From positions 1 to 64,000 of the forward strand of contig NZ_JAKNQL010000005.1 of NCBI RefSeq assembly GCF_022662375.1: 64,000 nucleotides of DNA, in the 5' to 3' direction. The notes below the pieces were generated by a model that made no database searches, was not told where the DNA came from, and saw only the letters and a program-made list of their open reading frames with translations. The DNA comes from Pseudomonas sp. CROZ-RG-20F-R04-15. GTDB taxonomy: Bacteria; Pseudomonadota; Gammaproteobacteria; Pseudomonadales; Pseudomonadaceae. How positions within the stretch are numbered: position 1 is the first letter of the stretch; each line of letters begins with the position of its first letter. Positions 17,208 through 27,907 of this stretch are shown one piece after another. The position numbers and the translations under genes are program-made.

Positions 17208-19313
17208 ATGGCTCGTACTACTCCGATTAGCCGCTACCGTAACATCGGTATCGTCGCTCACGTGGATGCTGGTAAAACCACCACCACCGAGCGCGTCCTT
17301 TTTTACACCGGCAAAAGTCACAAAATGGGCGAGGTGCATGACGGCGCCGCGACCACAGACTGGATGGTTCAGGAGCAGGAGCGTGGTATTACCATTACTT
17401 CTGCTGCTATTACCGCCTTCTGGAAAGGTTCCGAGAAGCAGTACAAAGACGAGCATCGCTTCAACGTAATCGATACCCCGGGCCACGTTGACTTCACTAT
17501 TGAAGTTGAACGCTCCCTGCGCGTACTCGACGGCGCTGTCGTTGTGTTCTGCGGTACTTCGGGTGTTGAGCCTCAGTCGGAAACCGTATGGCGTCAAGCC
17601 AACAAGTACGGCGTTCCACGTCTTGTTTACGTAAACAAGATGGACCGTGCTGGCGCCAACTTCCTGCGCGTGATCGGTCAGATCAAGCAGCGTCTGGGTC
17701 ACACTCCGGTGCCAATCCAGTTGGCTATCGGTTCCGAAGACAACTTCCAGGGTCAGATCGATCTGATCAACATGCAAGCTGTCTACTGGAATGACTCTGA
17801 CAAAGGTATGGTCCCTGTTCGCAAGGACATTCCTGCTGAGCTCCAAGAGCTGGCTGAAGAGTGGCGCAACAACATGGTTGAAGCTGCCGCCGAAGCCAAC
17901 GAAGAGCTGATGAACAAGTACCTGGAAGGCGAAGAGCTGACGATCGCAGAGATCAAAGCCGCTTTGCGTCAGCGTACTATCGCCGGCGAAATCGTTCTGG
18001 CTGTTTGCGGTTCTTCGTTCAAGAACAAGGGTGTTCCCCTGGTTCTCGACGCCGTTATCGACTTCCTGCCTGCACCGACCGACATTCCTGCTATCAAGGG
18101 TACTGACCCGGATAACGAGGAAATCGAGCTGGAGCGTCATGCAGACGATGCGGAGCCGTTCTCGGCTCTGGCGTTCAAGATCGCTACCGACCCATTCGTG
18201 GGTACTTTGACCTTCGTCCGCGTTTACTCGGGCGTGTTGAACTCCGGCGACGGCGTGATCAACTCGGTTAAAGGCAAGAAAGAGCGCGTGGGTCGTATGG
18301 TGCAAATGCACGCAAACGCCCGTGAAGAGATCAAGGAAGTGCGCGCTGGCGACATCGCGGCCCTGATCGGCATGAAGGACGTCACCACTGGTGAAACCCT
18401 CTGCAACGCTGACAAGCCAATCATCCTGGTTCGTATGGACTTCCCGGAGCCGGTTATTTCGGTTGCCGTTGAGCCTAAGACCAAGGATGACCAGGAAAAA
18501 ATGGGTATCGCTCTGGGCAAGCTTGCTCAGGAAGACCCGTCTTTCCGCGTTAAGACTGATGAAGAGACTGGTCAAACGATCATCTCCGGCATGGGCGAGC
18601 TGCACCTGGACATCCTGGTTGACCGGATGCGCCGTGAGTTCAACGTCGAAGCCAACATCGGCAAGCCTCAGGTTTCGTATCGTGAGCGCATCACGAAGAA
18701 CTGTGAAATCGAAGGCAAGTTCGTTCGTCAGTCCGGTGGTCGCGGCCAGTTCGGTCACTGCTGGATTCGTTTTGCTCCTGCTGACGAAGGTCAGGAAGGT
18801 CTGCAATTCGTGAACGAAGTTGTAGGTGGTGTGGTTCCTAAGGAATACATCCCGGCTATCCAGAAGGGTATCGAAGAGCAGATGAAGAACGGCGTTGTTG
18901 CCGGCTATCCGCTGATCGGCCTGAAGGCTACCGTGTTCGATGGTTCTTACCACGACGTCGACTCCAACGAGATGGCGTTTAAAGTGGCTGCCTCCATGGC
19001 GACCAAGCAACTGGCCCAGAAGGGCGGTGGTGAGTTGCTTGAGCCGATCATGGCTGTAGAGGTTGTTACGCCTGAAGACTATATGGGTGATGTGATGGGC
19101 GACCTTAACCGTCGTCGCGGCATGATCCAGGGTATGGAAGACACAGTGTCCGGCAAGGTTATCCGTGCCGAGGTTCCACTGGGTGAGATGTTCGGTTATG
19201 CGACCGACGTTCGTTCCATGTCTCAGGGTCGCGCAAGCTACTCTATGGAATTCAAAAAATACGATACGGCTCCGTCGCACATCGTCGAATCCGTAACCAA
19301 AAAACAAGGCTGA
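17208..19313 (+). CDS. fusA: Elongation factor G
   Basis: GTPase that drives tRNA-mRNA translocation and ribosome recycling. The 701-aa protein has G1 [15 protein letters not shown] near the N-terminus, G3 DTPGHVDFT and G4 NKMDRAGA, followed by domains II-V (for example [14 protein letters not shown]). It starts 30 bases after rpsG, with GAGGG upstream of the ATG. It belongs to the canonical str operon with tufB. Confidence 0.98.
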   Translation: MARTTPISRYRNIGIVAHVDAGKTTTTERVLFYTGKSHKMGEVHDGAATTDWMVQEQERGITITSAAITAFWKGSEKQYKDEHRFNVIDTPGHVDFTIEVERSLRVLDGAVVVFCGTSGVEPQSETVWRQANKYGVPRLVYVNKMDRAGANFLRVIGQIKQRLGHTPVPIQLAIGSEDNFQGQIDLINMQAVYWNDSDKGMVPVRKDIPAELQELAEEWRNNMVEAAAEANEELMNKYLEGEELTIAEIKAALRQRTIAGEIVLAVCGSSFKNKGVPLVLDAVIDFLPAPTDIPAIKGTDPDNEEIELERHADDAEPFSALAFKIATDPFVGTLTFVRVYSGVLNSGDGVINSVKGKKERVGRMVQMHANAREEIKEVRAGDIAALIGMKDVTTGETLCNADKPIILVRMDFPEPVISVAVEPKTKDDQEKMGIALGKLAQEDPSFRVKTDEETGQTIISGMGELHLDILVDRMRREFNVEANIGKPQVSYRERITKNCEIEGKFVRQSGGRGQFGHCWIRFAPADEGQEGLQFVNEVVGGVVPKEYIPAIQKGIEEQMKNGVVAGYPLIGLKATVFDGSYHDVDSNEMAFKVAASMATKQLAQKGGGELLEPIMAVEVVTPEDYMGDVMGDLNRRRGMIQGMEDTVSGKVIRAEVPLGEMFGYATDVRSMSQGRASYSMEFKKYDTAPSHIVESVTKKQG

Positions 19314-19344
19314 TTCAGCCCCTTTAGGCTAGGAGTTAATTGTC

Positions 19345-20538
19345 GTGGCTAAAGAAAAATTTGATCGTTCCCTTCCGCACGTCAACGTTGGCACCATCGG
19401 TCACGTTGACCACGGTAAAACCACTCTGACTGCTGCTCTGACTCGCGTTTGCTCCGAAGTTTTCGGTTCCGCAATCGTTGACTTCGACAAGATCGACAGC
19501 GCACCGGAAGAGAAAGCTCGCGGTATCACCATCAACACCGCACACGTTGAGTACAACTCGAAGATCCGTCACTACGCTCACGTTGACTGCCCAGGTCACG
19601 CTGACTATGTGAAGAACATGATCACCGGTGCTGCTCAAATGGACGGCGCTATTCTGGTTTGCTCGGCCGCTGATGGTCCGATGCCACAAACCCGTGAGCA
19701 CATCCTGCTGTCCCGTCAGGTTGGCGTTCCGTACATCGTGGTTTTCCTGAACAAGGCTGACCTGGTAGACGACGCTGAGCTGCTGGAACTGGTTGAGATG
19801 GAAGTTCGCGACCTGCTGTCGACTTACGACTTCCCGGGCGATGACACTCCAATCATCATCGGTTCGGCTCGTATGGCGCTGGAAGGCAAAGACGACAACG
19901 AGATGGGCACCACTGCCGTCAAGAAACTGGTTGAGACTCTGGACAGCTACATCCCAGAACCAGTTCGTGTGACCGACAAGCCGTTCCTGATGCCAATCGA
20001 AGACGTATTCTCGATCTCCGGTCGCGGTACTGTTGTGACTGGTCGTATCGAGCGCGGTATCGTTCGCGTTCAAGATCCGCTGGAAATCGTTGGTCTGCGT
20101 GACACCACCGTTACTACTTGCACCGGTGTTGAAATGTTCCGCAAGCTGCTCGACGAAGGTCGTGCTGGCGAGAACTGCGGCGTTCTGCTGCGTGGCACCA
20201 AGCGTGACGACGTTGAGCGTGGTCAGGTTCTGGTTAAGCCGGGTTCGGTTAAGCCGCACACCACTTTCACCGCAGAAGTTTACGTTCTGAGCAAGGAAGA
20301 AGGCGGCCGTCATACTCCGTTCTTCAAAGGCTACCGTCCACAGTTCTACTTCCGTACTACTGACGTGACTGGTAACTGCGAGCTGCCAGAAGGCGTTGAA
20401 ATGGTAATGCCAGGTGACAACATTCAGATGACTGTTACCCTGATCAAAACCATCGCAATGGAAGATGGTCTGCGTTTCGCTATCCGTGAAGGCGGTCGTA
20501 CCGTCGGCGCTGGCGTCGTAGCCAAAATCATCGCTTAA
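19345..20538 (+). CDS. tufB: Elongation factor Tu (second copy)
   Basis: 397-aa EF-Tu, the str-operon copy, starting with GTG behind AGGAG. It aligns end to end with the copy at 2784. The stretch matching 3006-3457 is identical for 452 bp, while both gene ends carry scattered synonymous differences. That pattern fits concerted evolution by gene conversion. The amino-acid differences are Thr for Lys in [10 protein letters not shown] and a terminal Ala instead of Glu. A strong terminator follows. Confidence 0.98.
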   Translation: MAKEKFDRSLPHVNVGTIGHVDHGKTTLTAALTRVCSEVFGSAIVDFDKIDSAPEEKARGITINTAHVEYNSKIRHYAHVDCPGHADYVKNMITGAAQMDGAILVCSAADGPMPQTREHILLSRQVGVPYIVVFLNKADLVDDAELLELVEMEVRDLLSTYDFPGDDTPIIIGSARMALEGKDDNEMGTTAVKKLVETLDSYIPEPVRVTDKPFLMPIEDVFSISGRGTVVTGRIERGIVRVQDPLEIVGLRDTTVTTCTGVEMFRKLLDEGRAGENCGVLLRGTKRDDVERGQVLVKPGSVKPHTTFTAEVYVLSKEEGGRHTPFFKGYRPQFYFRTTDVTGNCELPEGVEMVMPGDNIQMTVTLIKTIAMEDGLRFAIREGGRTVGAGVVAKIIA

Positions 20539-20569
20539 TTCTCTTTTGTAGAGATTGCTTGATGATTTG

Positions 20570-20600
20570 AAAAAGCCCCCGCTCAGCGGGGGCTTTTTTA
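20570..20600 (+). terminator. Terminator of the str operon
   Basis: AAAAGCCCCCGC-TCA-GCGGGGGCTTTTTT is an almost perfect hairpin with a T-tract, 32 bases after the tufB stop. It is followed within 7 bases by the rpsJ promoter. Confidence 0.92.
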
Positions 20601-20605
20601 TTGGG

Positions 20606-20634
20606 TTGACACCTATCTGGGGCGTCTATAGAAT
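20606..20634 (+). promoter_or_regulatory. S10 operon promoter
   Basis: TTGACA (20606-20611), a 17-bp spacer and TAGAAT (20629-20634). Transcription would start near 20641, giving a leader of only about 55 nt before rpsJ. Confidence 0.85.
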
Positions 20635-20696
20635 TGCGCCTCCTTTTAACGGGCGTATTGCGCTCGGTGGGAATAGCAGCCGGAGTCTGAAATCCA

Positions 20697-21008
20697 ATGC
20701 AAAATCAGCAAATCCGTATCAGGTTGAAGGCTTTCGACCATCGCCTGATCGACCAATCAACCCAGGAAATCGTGGAAACCGCGAAACGTACTGGTGCTCA
20801 AGTGCGTGGTCCAATTCCACTGCCTACCCGTAAAGAGCGGTTCACCGTTCTGGTTTCCCCGCACGTCAACAAAGACGCGCGCGACCAGTACGAAATCCGC
20901 ACTCATAAGCGCGTTCTGGACATCGTCCAGCCAACGGATAAAACCGTTGATGCTCTTATGAAGCTTGATCTTGCGGCTGGTGTGGAAGTGCAGATCAGCC
21001 TCGGCTAA
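20697..21008 (+). CDS. rpsJ: 30S ribosomal protein S10
   Basis: 30S head protein that also binds NusB and NusG in antitermination and transcription-translation coupling. It is 103 aa with typical [15 protein letters not shown] and the extended-loop region [12 protein letters not shown]. First gene of the S10 cluster. An 80-base gap to rplC is the largest inside this cluster. Confidence 0.98.
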
Positions 21009-21088
21009 GACTCGGTCTTAGTCGTGTAACGCTCTGAAATGGGCGGCCATAGCGGGTGAAAGCCCCGTACACTCATGAGGTTTACAAC

Positions 21089-21724
21089 ATGACTATTGGT
21101 GTAGTCGGTCGTAAATGCGGTATGACCCGTATTTTCACCGAAGAAGGTGTCTCCATTCCGGTCACGGTCATTGAGATCGAGCCGAATCGCGTCACCCAGT
21201 TCAAAACTGAAGAGACCGATGGCTATCGTGCAGTGCAAGTCACTGTCGGCGAGCGTCGTGCTTCGCGTGTAACAGCAGCTCAGGCTGGCCACTTCGCTAA
21301 AGCGAACGTTGCCGCTGGTCGCACTACCATGGAATTCCGTCTTGAAGAAGGCGAGTACCAGGCTGGCGATCTGATCAACGCTGAAATCTTCGCCGCTGGT
21401 CAACTGGTTGATGTAACCGGTCAGTCCAAGGGTAAAGGCTTCCAGGGTACGATCAAGCGTTGGAATTTCCGCGGGCAAGATAATACCCACGGTAACTCCG
21501 TATCCCACCGCGTCCCAGGCTCTATCGGCCAGTGCCAGACTCCTGGTCGTGTATTCAAGGGCAAGAAAATGTCCGGTCATATGGGCGCTGAGCGCGTGAC
21601 CGTGCAGTCCCTGGAAGTAGTGCGCGTGGACGCTGAACGCAATCTGTTGTTGGTCAAGGGTGCTGTTCCTGGCGCTACTGGCGGCAACCTGGTTGTACGT
21701 CCAGCAGCCAAGGCTCGCGGTTAA
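21089..21724 (+). CDS. rplC: 50S ribosomal protein L3
   Basis: Early-assembly 50S protein whose loop reaches the peptidyl transferase centre. It is 211 aa starting [16 protein letters not shown], with the conserved [20 protein letters not shown] loop, whose Gln is the usual PrmB methylation site. ATG at 21089 is preceded by ATGAGG. An upstream in-frame ATG would add 11 residues without family support. Confidence 0.97.
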   Translation: MTIGVVGRKCGMTRIFTEEGVSIPVTVIEIEPNRVTQFKTEETDGYRAVQVTVGERRASRVTAAQAGHFAKANVAAGRTTMEFRLEEGEYQAGDLINAEIFAAGQLVDVTGQSKGKGFQGTIKRWNFRGQDNTHGNSVSHRVPGSIGQCQTPGRVFKGKKMSGHMGAERVTVQSLEVVRVDAERNLLLVKGAVPGATGGNLVVRPAAKARG

Positions 21725-21736
21725 GGGGAAGCTGAC

Positions 21737-22339
21737 ATGCAATTAAATGTAAATGACGCTCAAGCGATCGAAGTTTCCGAACTGACATTTGGCGGCGAAT
21801 TCAACGAGACGCTGGTTCACCAAGCAGTCGTGGCCTACATGGCCGGCGGCCGTCAAGGTACCAAGCAGCAAAAGACCCGTTCCGACGTTCGTGGTGGCGG
21901 TAAGCGCCCATGGCGTCAGAAAGGTACTGGCCGTGCTCGTGCCGGTACTATCCGTAGCCCAATCTGGCGTGGCGGCGGTACCACTTTTGCAGCACGTCCA
22001 CAGGATCACTCCCAGAAGCTGAACAAGAAGATGTATCGCGCAGCAATGCGTTCCATCCTTGCTGAGCTGGTGCGTACTGATCGTCTGGTCGTGGTTCAGG
22101 ATTTCGCTGTTGAAACTCCGAAAACCAAAGATCTGCTGGGCAAGCTGAACAACATGAGCCTGACCGACGTTTTGATCGTGTCGGACGCTGTTGATCAGAA
22201 CCTGTACCTGGCTGCTCGTAACCTGCCGCACGTAGATGTACGTGACGTTCAAGGTTCCGATCCAGTTAGTCTGATCGCATACGACAAGGTGTTGATCACC
22301 GTGTCGGCCGTGAAGAAATTCGAGGAGCTGCTGGGATGA
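21737..22339 (+). CDS. rplD: 50S ribosomal protein L4
   Basis: Lines the exit-tunnel constriction and binds 23S domain I. In E. coli it also represses the S10 operon. It is 200 aa with the tunnel loop [20 protein letters not shown]. It overlaps rplW by 4 bases (ATGA). Confidence 0.98.
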
Positions 22340-22635
22340 ACCAGGAACGCGTATTTAAAGTTCTGCTTGGCCCGCACGTTTCCGAGAAGGCTACGGTTCT
22401 GGCAGACAAGAAAGGCCAGTTCGTTTTCAAGGTTGCTACTGACGCAACCAAGCTGGAAATCAAGAAGGCCGTCGAAAGCCTGTTCAGCGTGAAAGTAGAG
22501 CGCGTCACTACCCTGAATGTTCTGGGTAAGAGCAAGCGCACTGCTCGCGGTCTGGGCAAGCGTAATGACTGGAAGAAGGCAGTTATCTCCCTTCAGCCAG
22601 GCCAAGATCTCGATTTCAGCAGCAGTGCTGAGTAA
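22336..22635 (+). CDS. rplW: 50S ribosomal protein L23
   Basis: Exit-tunnel rim protein that docks trigger factor and SRP. It is 99 aa starting [18 protein letters not shown]. The trigger-factor contact region lies near the N-terminal third, and the C-terminal part contains [18 protein letters not shown]. Translation is coupled to rplD through the ATGA overlap. Confidence 0.97.
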
Positions 22636-22649
22636 GGAAGGGGTGCATC

Positions 22650-23474
22650 ATGGCAATCGTTAAATGCAAACCGACTTCCCCTGGCCGCCGTTTTGTGGTC
22701 AAGGTGGTCAACCAGGAGCTGCATAAAGGCGCTCCTCACGCACCGCTGCTCGAGAAAAAATCGAAGACTGGTGGTCGTAACAACAATGGCCGTATTACCA
22801 CGCGTCACATCGGTGGTGGTCATAAGCAGCATTATCGTATGGTCGATTTCCGTCGCAACGACAAAGATGGCATCGTCGCCACTGTCGAGCGTATCGAATA
22901 CGATCCAAACCGTACTGCTCACATCGCACTGCTCTGCTACGCAGACGGCGAGCGCCGCTACATCATCGCCCCTAAAGGCGTGAGTGCTGGCGACCAGCTG
23001 ATCGCAGGCGCTCTGGCTCCAATCAAGCCAGGCAACGCTCTGCAACTGCGCAACATTCCAGTGGGTTCTACCGTACACGGCATCGAACTGAAGCCAGGTA
23101 AAGGCGCACAGATCGCTCGTTCCGCTGGTGCTTCGGCTCAGCTGATCGCTCGTGAAGGCGTTTACGTTACCCTGCGTCTGCGTTCCGGTGAAATGCGTAA
23201 AGTCCTGGCTGAATGCCGTGCGACCCTGGGCGAAGTCTCGAACTCCGAGCACAGCCTGCGTTCGCTGGGTAAAGCTGGTGCCAAGCGCTGGCGTGGCGTT
23301 CGCCCAACCGTTCGTGGTGTTGCCATGAACCCGGTTGACCACCCACATGGTGGTGGTGAAGGTCGTACCTCTGGTGGTCGTCATCCGGTATCGCCATGGG
23401 GCTTCCCGACTAAGGGCGCGAAGACTCGTGGTAATAAGCGTACCGACAAAATGATCGTCCGTCGTCGCAAGTAA
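22650..23474 (+). CDS. rplB: 50S ribosomal protein L2
   Basis: Needed for subunit association and peptidyl transferase structure. It is 274 aa. The highly conserved C-terminal [20 protein letters not shown], which carries the key histidine, is intact, as is the basic tail KMIVRRRK. Confidence 0.98.
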   Translation: MAIVKCKPTSPGRRFVVKVVNQELHKGAPHAPLLEKKSKTGGRNNNGRITTRHIGGGHKQHYRMVDFRRNDKDGIVATVERIEYDPNRTAHIALLCYADGERRYIIAPKGVSAGDQLIAGALAPIKPGNALQLRNIPVGSTVHGIELKPGKGAQIARSAGASAQLIAREGVYVTLRLRSGEMRKVLAECRATLGEVSNSEHSLRSLGKAGAKRWRGVRPTVRGVAMNPVDHPHGGGEGRTSGGRHPVSPWGFPTKGAKTRGNKRTDKMIVRRRK

Positions 23475-23490
23475 ATAGAGGGATACGACA

Positions 23491-23766
23491 GTGCCACGTT
23501 CTCTGAAAAAAGGTCCTTTTATTGATCTTCACCTACTGAAGAAGATCGAAGTGGCGGCGGAAAAGAACGATCGCAAACCAATTAAGACTTGGTCGCGTCG
23601 TTCGATGATCCTGCCACAAATGGTCGGTCTGACCATCGCAGTACACAACGGTCGTCAGCACGTCCCAGTTCTCGTTAACGAAGACATGGTCGGCCACAAA
23701 CTGGGCGAGTTCGCCGGTACCCGCAACTATCGCGGGCACGTGGCTGACAAGAAAGCCAAGCGTTAA
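23491..23766 (+). CDS. rpsS: 30S ribosomal protein S19
   Basis: 30S head protein near the decoding site that contacts S13. It is 91 aa with a GTG start ([17 protein letters not shown]) and typical [20 protein letters not shown]. It lies 16 bases after rplB. Confidence 0.98.
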   Translation: MPRSLKKGPFIDLHLLKKIEVAAEKNDRKPIKTWSRRSMILPQMVGLTIAVHNGRQHVPVLVNEDMVGHKLGEFAGTRNYRGHVADKKAKR

Positions 23767-23777
23767 GGGGTTAGGAA

Positions 23778-24110
23778 ATGGAAGTAGCCGCTAAGTTGTC
23801 GGGCGCTCGAATCTCCGCCCAGAAAGCCCGCTTGGTCGCCGACCAGATCCGCGGGAAGAAGGTGGGCGAAGCGCTCAACTTGTTGGCTTTCAGCAGTAAG
23901 AAAGCCGCCGAGATCATGAAGAAAGTGCTGGAGTCGGCCGTAGCCAACGCCGAGCATAACGAAGGCGCAGACGTTGATGACCTGAAGGTCAGCACCGTTT
24001 TCGTCAACGAAGGGCGTTCGCTGAAGCGCATCATGCCACGTGCCAAAGGCCGTGCTGATCGCATCGTCAAGCGGTCTTGCCATATCACTGTCAAGGTTGC
24101 TGACAAGTAA
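23778..24110 (+). CDS. rplV: 50S ribosomal protein L22
   Basis: Its beta-hairpin lines the exit tunnel next to L4. It is 110 aa with [15 protein letters not shown] at the N-terminus and the tunnel loop region [17 protein letters not shown]. Confidence 0.98.
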
Positions 24111-24123
24111 CGGAGTCGAAGAG

Positions 24124-24810
24124 ATGGGTCAGAAAGTACATCCCATTGGCATTCGCCTGGGAATCGTCAAGGAGCACACCTCCGTCTGGTACGCAGACGG
24201 TCGGACTTATGCGGACTACTTGTTCGCAGATCTGAAAGTGCGTGAGTATCTCCAAGACAAACTAAAAAGCGCGTCCGTAAGCCGTATCGATATCCATCGT
24301 CCGGCCCAAACTGCACGTATCACCATCCACACCGCTCGTCCAGGTATCGTTATCGGGAAGAAAGGTGAAGATGTTGAGAAACTGCGTCAGGACCTGACCA
24401 AGCAAATGGGTGTGCCTGTGCACATCAATATCGAAGAGATCCGCAAGCCGGAACTCGACGGTATGCTGGTTGCGCAGAGCGTAGCTCAGCAGCTGGAGCG
24501 TCGTGTAATGTTCCGTCGCGCTATGAAGCGTGCAGTTCAGAACGCAATGCGCATTGGTGCCAAGGGCATCAAAATCCAAGTGAGCGGTCGTCTCGGCGGT
24601 GCTGAAATCGCACGTACTGAATGGTATCGCGAAGGTCGTGTGCCATTGCACACCCTGCGTGCCGACATCGACTATGCCAACTACGAAGCTCACACCACTT
24701 ACGGTGTGATCGGTGTAAAGGTTTGGATCTTCAAAGGCGAAGTAATTGGTGGTCGCCAAGAAGAGCTGAAACCACAAGCACCAGCGCCTCGTAAAAAAGC
24801 TGCTAAGTAA
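24124..24810 (+). CDS. rpsC: 30S ribosomal protein S3
   Basis: Forms the mRNA entry channel with S4 and S5. It is 228 aa starting [20 protein letters not shown], with a KH domain ([14 protein letters not shown]). The start at 24124 follows GGAGTCGAAG. A longer frame reaches back into rplV but lacks family support. Confidence 0.98.
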
Positions 24811-24822
24811 GGGGTACGCCAA

Positions 24823-25236
24823 ATGTTGCAACCTAAGCGTACGAAGTTCCGCAAGCAGATGACAGGCCACAACCGTGGTCTGGCTCAGCGCGGTAGCAAA
24901 GTCAGCTTCGGCGAGTTCGCGCTGAAGTCTGTAGCTCGTGGTCGTCTCACCGCTCGTCAGATCGAGTCAGCGCGTCGTGCTCTGACCCGTCACGTTAAAC
25001 GTGGCGGCAAGATCTGGATCCGTGTATTCCCGGACAAGCCTATTTCCAAAAAGCCCCTCGAAGTTCGTATGGGTAAAGGTAAGGGTAGTGTGGAGTACTG
25101 GGTTGCCCAGATTCAGCCAGGCAAAGTCCTGTATGAAATCGAGGGTGTTTCTGAAGAGCTGGCGCGTGAGGCTTTTGCCCTGGCTGCTGCAAAGCTGCCG
25201 CTCGCCACCGCCTTTGTTAAACGGACGGTGATGTGA
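24823..25236 (+). CDS. rplP: 50S ribosomal protein L16
   Basis: Late-assembly 50S protein near the A-site tRNA elbow. It is 137 aa starting [20 protein letters not shown]. The conserved Arg-rich hydroxylation region ([11 protein letters not shown]) is present. Its stop overlaps the rpmC start by one base (TGATG). Confidence 0.98.
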
Positions 25237-25427
25237 TGAAAGCGAATGAACTTCGTGAAAAATCCGCACAGCAGCTGAACGAGCAACTGCTCGGCTTGCT
25301 GCGCGACCAGTTCAATCTGCGTATGCAGAAAGCAACTGGCCAGTTGGGGCAGTCTCATCTGCTCTCGCAAGTTAAGCGTGACATCGCTCGCGTGAAGACT
25401 GTGCTCAACCAGCAGGCAGGTAAGTGA
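25236..25427 (+). CDS. rpmC: 50S ribosomal protein L29
   Basis: Small two-helix protein at the tunnel exit next to L23. It is 63 aa starting [18 protein letters not shown], with the conserved [12 protein letters not shown]. The ATG at 25236 is chosen over the in-frame GTG three bases upstream because of the family N-terminus and the TGATG coupling to rplP. Confidence 0.97.
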
Positions 25428-25429
25428 TC

Positions 25430-25696
25430 ATGGCTGAAGCCGAAAAAACTGTCCGTACGCTGACTGGCCGTGTTGTCAGCGACAAGATGGACAAAACCAT
25501 CACCGTATTGATCGAGCGTCGCGTAAAGCACCCGATCTACGGTAAATACGTTAAGCGTTCGACTAAGCTGCACGCGCACGACGAAACCAACCAGTGCCAC
25601 ATCGGCGACAAAGTCACTATTCGTGAAACTCGTCCTATGGCCAAGACCAAGTCTTGGGCGCTGGTTGATGTTCTCGAACGCGCTGTGGAAGTCTAA
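25430..25696 (+). CDS. rpsQ: 30S ribosomal protein S17
   Basis: Primary 16S rRNA-binding OB-fold protein. It is 88 aa with [20 protein letters not shown] and [17 protein letters not shown]. The ATG lies 2 bases after the rpmC stop. A GTG two codons earlier would overlap rpmC and is less likely. Confidence 0.97.
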   Translation: MAEAEKTVRTLTGRVVSDKMDKTITVLIERRVKHPIYGKYVKRSTKLHAHDETNQCHIGDKVTIRETRPMAKTKSWALVDVLERAVEV

Positions 25697-25719
25697 GGAC
25701 TAGGGGTCGGAGAAATTAT

Positions 25720-26088
25720 ATGATTCAGACTCAATCCATGCTCGATGTGGCCGATAACAGCGGCGCTCGCCGTGTTATGTGCATCAAGGTGCTGGGTGGC
25801 TCCCATCGTCGTTACGCTGGTATCGGTGACATCATCAAAGTTACCGTGAAGGAAGCAATTCCTCGCGGTAAAGTGAAAAAAGGCCAAGTGATGACTGCAG
25901 TTGTAGTCCGCACTCGTCACGGCGTACGTCGTGCTGATGGCTCCATTATCCGCTTTGATGGCAACGCTGCTGTTCTTTTGAACAACAAGCAAGAGCCGAT
26001 CGGCACCCGTATCTTTGGGCCAGTGACCCGTGAACTTCGTACTGAGAAGTTCATGAAGATCGTCTCGCTCGCCCCAGAAGTGCTGTAA
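25720..26088 (+). CDS. rplN: 50S ribosomal protein L14
   Basis: Interface protein forming bridge B8 and the binding platform of the silencing factor RsfS. It is 122 aa starting [20 protein letters not shown]. In E. coli it opens the spc operon. Here it follows rpsQ by only 23 bases with no terminator, so S10 and spc genes are joined. Confidence 0.98.
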   Translation: MIQTQSMLDVADNSGARRVMCIKVLGGSHRRYAGIGDIIKVTVKEAIPRGKVKKGQVMTAVVVRTRHGVRRADGSIIRFDGNAAVLLNNKQEPIGTRIFGPVTRELRTEKFMKIVSLAPEVL

Positions 26089-26099
26089 GGAGATCCGAC

Positions 26100-26414
26100 A
26101 TGCAAAAGATTCGTCGTGACGACGAGATCATCGTGATCGCCGGCAAAGACAAAGGTAAGCGCGGTAAGGTGCTTAAGGTTCTTGCTAATAACCGTCTGGT
26201 TATTAGCGGTCTGAACCTGGTCAAGCGTCATACCAAGCCTAACCCGATGTCGGGCGTGCAAGGCGGTATCGTCGAAAAAGAAGCTCCACTGGACGCTTCT
26301 AACGTCGCCATTTTCAACGGCGAAACCAACAAGGCTGACCGCGTTGGTTTCAAAGTAGAAGACGGCAAGAAAATTCGTGTCTTCAAGTCGACCCAAAAAG
26401 CGGTTGATGCTTGA
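26100..26414 (+). CDS. rplX: 50S ribosomal protein L24
   Basis: Assembly-initiating 50S protein with a KOW motif ([20 protein letters not shown]). It is 104 aa. It lies 11 bases after rplN. Confidence 0.98.
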   Translation: MQKIRRDDEIIVIAGKDKGKRGKVLKVLANNRLVISGLNLVKRHTKPNPMSGVQGGIVEKEAPLDASNVAIFNGETNKADRVGFKVEDGKKIRVFKSTQKAVDA

Positions 26415-26434
26415 ACACTGCTAGGTAGAAGACC

Positions 26435-26974
26435 ATGGCACGACTAAAAGAGATTTACTGGAAGGAAATCGCACCGAAGCTTAAGGAAGAACTTAAGCTT
26501 TCGAACGTGATGGAAGTTCCACGCGTTACAAAAATCACCCTGAACATGGGTCTGGGCGAAGCTGTTGGTGACAAAAAAGTCATCGAGCATGCTGTTGCTG
26601 ACCTGGAAAAGATCACCGGCCAAAAAGTCGTTGTGACCTACGCTCGTAAATCCATCGCTGGCTTTAAAGTCCGTGAAGGATGGCCGATCGGCGTCAAGGT
26701 GACTCTGCGCCGTGAGCGTATGTATGAGTTCCTGGATCGTCTGCTGTCGATCTCCCTGCCTCGGGTTCGCGACTTCCGCGGCCTGAATGCCAAGTCCTTC
26801 GATGGTCGTGGTAACTACAGCATGGGCGTGAAAGAGCAGATCATTTTCCCGGAAATCGACTACGACAAGATCGATGCTCTCCGCGGTCTGGACATTACCC
26901 TGACCACCACTGCCAAGAACGATGATGAAGGCCGCGCTCTGCTGCGTGCTTTCAAATTCCCGTTCCGCAACTGA
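26435..26974 (+). CDS. rplE: 50S ribosomal protein L5
   Basis: Binds 5S rRNA in the central protuberance and contacts S13. It is 179 aa with [18 protein letters not shown] and [20 protein letters not shown]. In E. coli the S8 repressor site lies at the start of this gene; I did not identify a matching structure here. Confidence 0.98.
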
Positions 26975-26987
26975 TTGGAGTAGGAAA

Positions 26988-27293
26988 ATGGCCAAGAAGA
27001 GCATGAAAAACCGTGAGCTGAAGCGTCAGCTCACTGTTGCCAAGTACGCCACCAAGCGTGCAGCGCTGAAAGCTATCATCGTCGATCTGAACGCAAGTCC
27101 AGAAGCGCGTTGGGAAGCTACCGTAGCTCTGCAGAAGCAACCACGTGACGCAAGCGCTTCGCGCATGCGTAACCGTTGCCGCCTGACTGGTCGTCCGCAC
27201 GGCGTTTACCGCAAGTTCGGCCTTGGCCGTAACAAGTTGCGTGAAGCTGCAATGCGTGGTGACGTACCAGGTCTGGTTAAAGCCAGCTGGTAA
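26988..27293 (+). CDS. rpsN: 30S ribosomal protein S14 (zinc-independent type)
   Basis: 30S head assembly protein. It is 101 aa and lacks the CxxC zinc pairs of the short form, so it is the C-minus type. The C-terminal core [20 protein letters not shown] is intact. The ATG at 26988 follows GGAGTAGG. It is the last gene before a hairpin-plus-promoter gap of 209 bases. Confidence 0.97.
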
Positions 27294-27354
27294 TTGCTGT
27301 CAAAGTCTCGATGTTCGGGTTCGCAAGAACCTGACCATCGGTGGCCTTGAATCT

Positions 27355-27382
27355 GAATCAAGCCCCTTTTGGGGCTTGATTC
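27355..27382 (+). terminator. Hairpin separating rpsN from rpsH
   Basis: A perfect 12-bp inverted repeat, GAATCAAGCCCC/GGGGCTTGATTC, closes a TTTT loop. The downstream tract is only moderately T-rich (ATTTCTGG), so it is probably a partial terminator. A second hairpin, TCGGGTTC-GCAA-GAACCTGA, sits about 20 bases upstream. Confidence 0.6.
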
Positions 27383-27404
27383 ATTTCTGGGGTGTGTCTA
27401 GAAT
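27376..27404 (+). promoter_or_regulatory. Putative internal spc-cluster promoter upstream of rpsH
   Basis: TTGATT (27376-27381), a 17-bp spacer and TAGAAT (27399-27404) are followed by a GC-rich discriminator (GACCGGCTCGCC). The -35 box lies inside the 3' arm of the hairpin. The predicted leader to rpsH is about 90 nt. Confidence 0.65.
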
Positions 27405-27502
27405 GACCGGCTCGCCTGAGCCCGTGTTTTTCATGCCCGGAAGTTCTCGGCGACAAGTAGTAGCCGCAAGGCTAATTTTTCTGTATTAGGAGCGTCTAGC
27501 CC

Positions 27503-27895
27503 ATGAGTATGCAGGACCCGTTAGCGGACATGCTAACTCGAATCCGTAATGCCCAGATGGCTGAAAAGTCTGTCGTAAGCATGCCGTCTTCCACGTTGAA
27601 GGTGGCTGTAGCAAAAGTCCTGAAGGACGAAGGTTACATCGCGGATTTTCAGATCACCACCGACGCTAAGCCGTCGTTGTCCATCGAGCTGAAGTACTTC
27701 GAAGGCCGTCCGGTTATCGAAGAAGTGAAGCGCGTTAGTCGTCCAGGCCTGCGTCAGTACAAGTCCGTTGAAGATCTGCCGAAAGTTCGTGGCGGTCTTG
27801 GCGTGTCTATCGTCTCCACCAACAAAGGTGTGATGACGGATCGTGCTGCGCGCGCTGCCGGTGTCGGCGGCGAAGTTCTTTGCACTGTGTTCTAA
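27503..27895 (+). CDS. rpsH: 30S ribosomal protein S8
   Basis: Primary 16S rRNA-binding protein of the central domain and, in E. coli, repressor of the spc operon. It is 130 aa starting [18 protein letters not shown], with the C-terminal [24 protein letters not shown] ribosome-binding site. In this genome it appears to begin its own transcript, which would change how S8 feedback reaches the genes in front of it. Confidence 0.98.
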   Translation: MSMQDPLADMLTRIRNAQMAEKSVVSMPSSTLKVAVAKVLKDEGYIADFQITTDAKPSLSIELKYFEGRPVIEEVKRVSRPGLRQYKSVEDLPKVRGGLGVSIVSTNKGVMTDRAARAAGVGGEVLCTVF

Positions 27896-27907
27896 GGGGG
27901 GATAAGC

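Noticed and set aside
27223..27489. Open frame across the rpsN-rpsH gap
   Set aside because: It begins inside rpsN in another frame, has no ribosome-binding site, and spans the hairpin and promoter.
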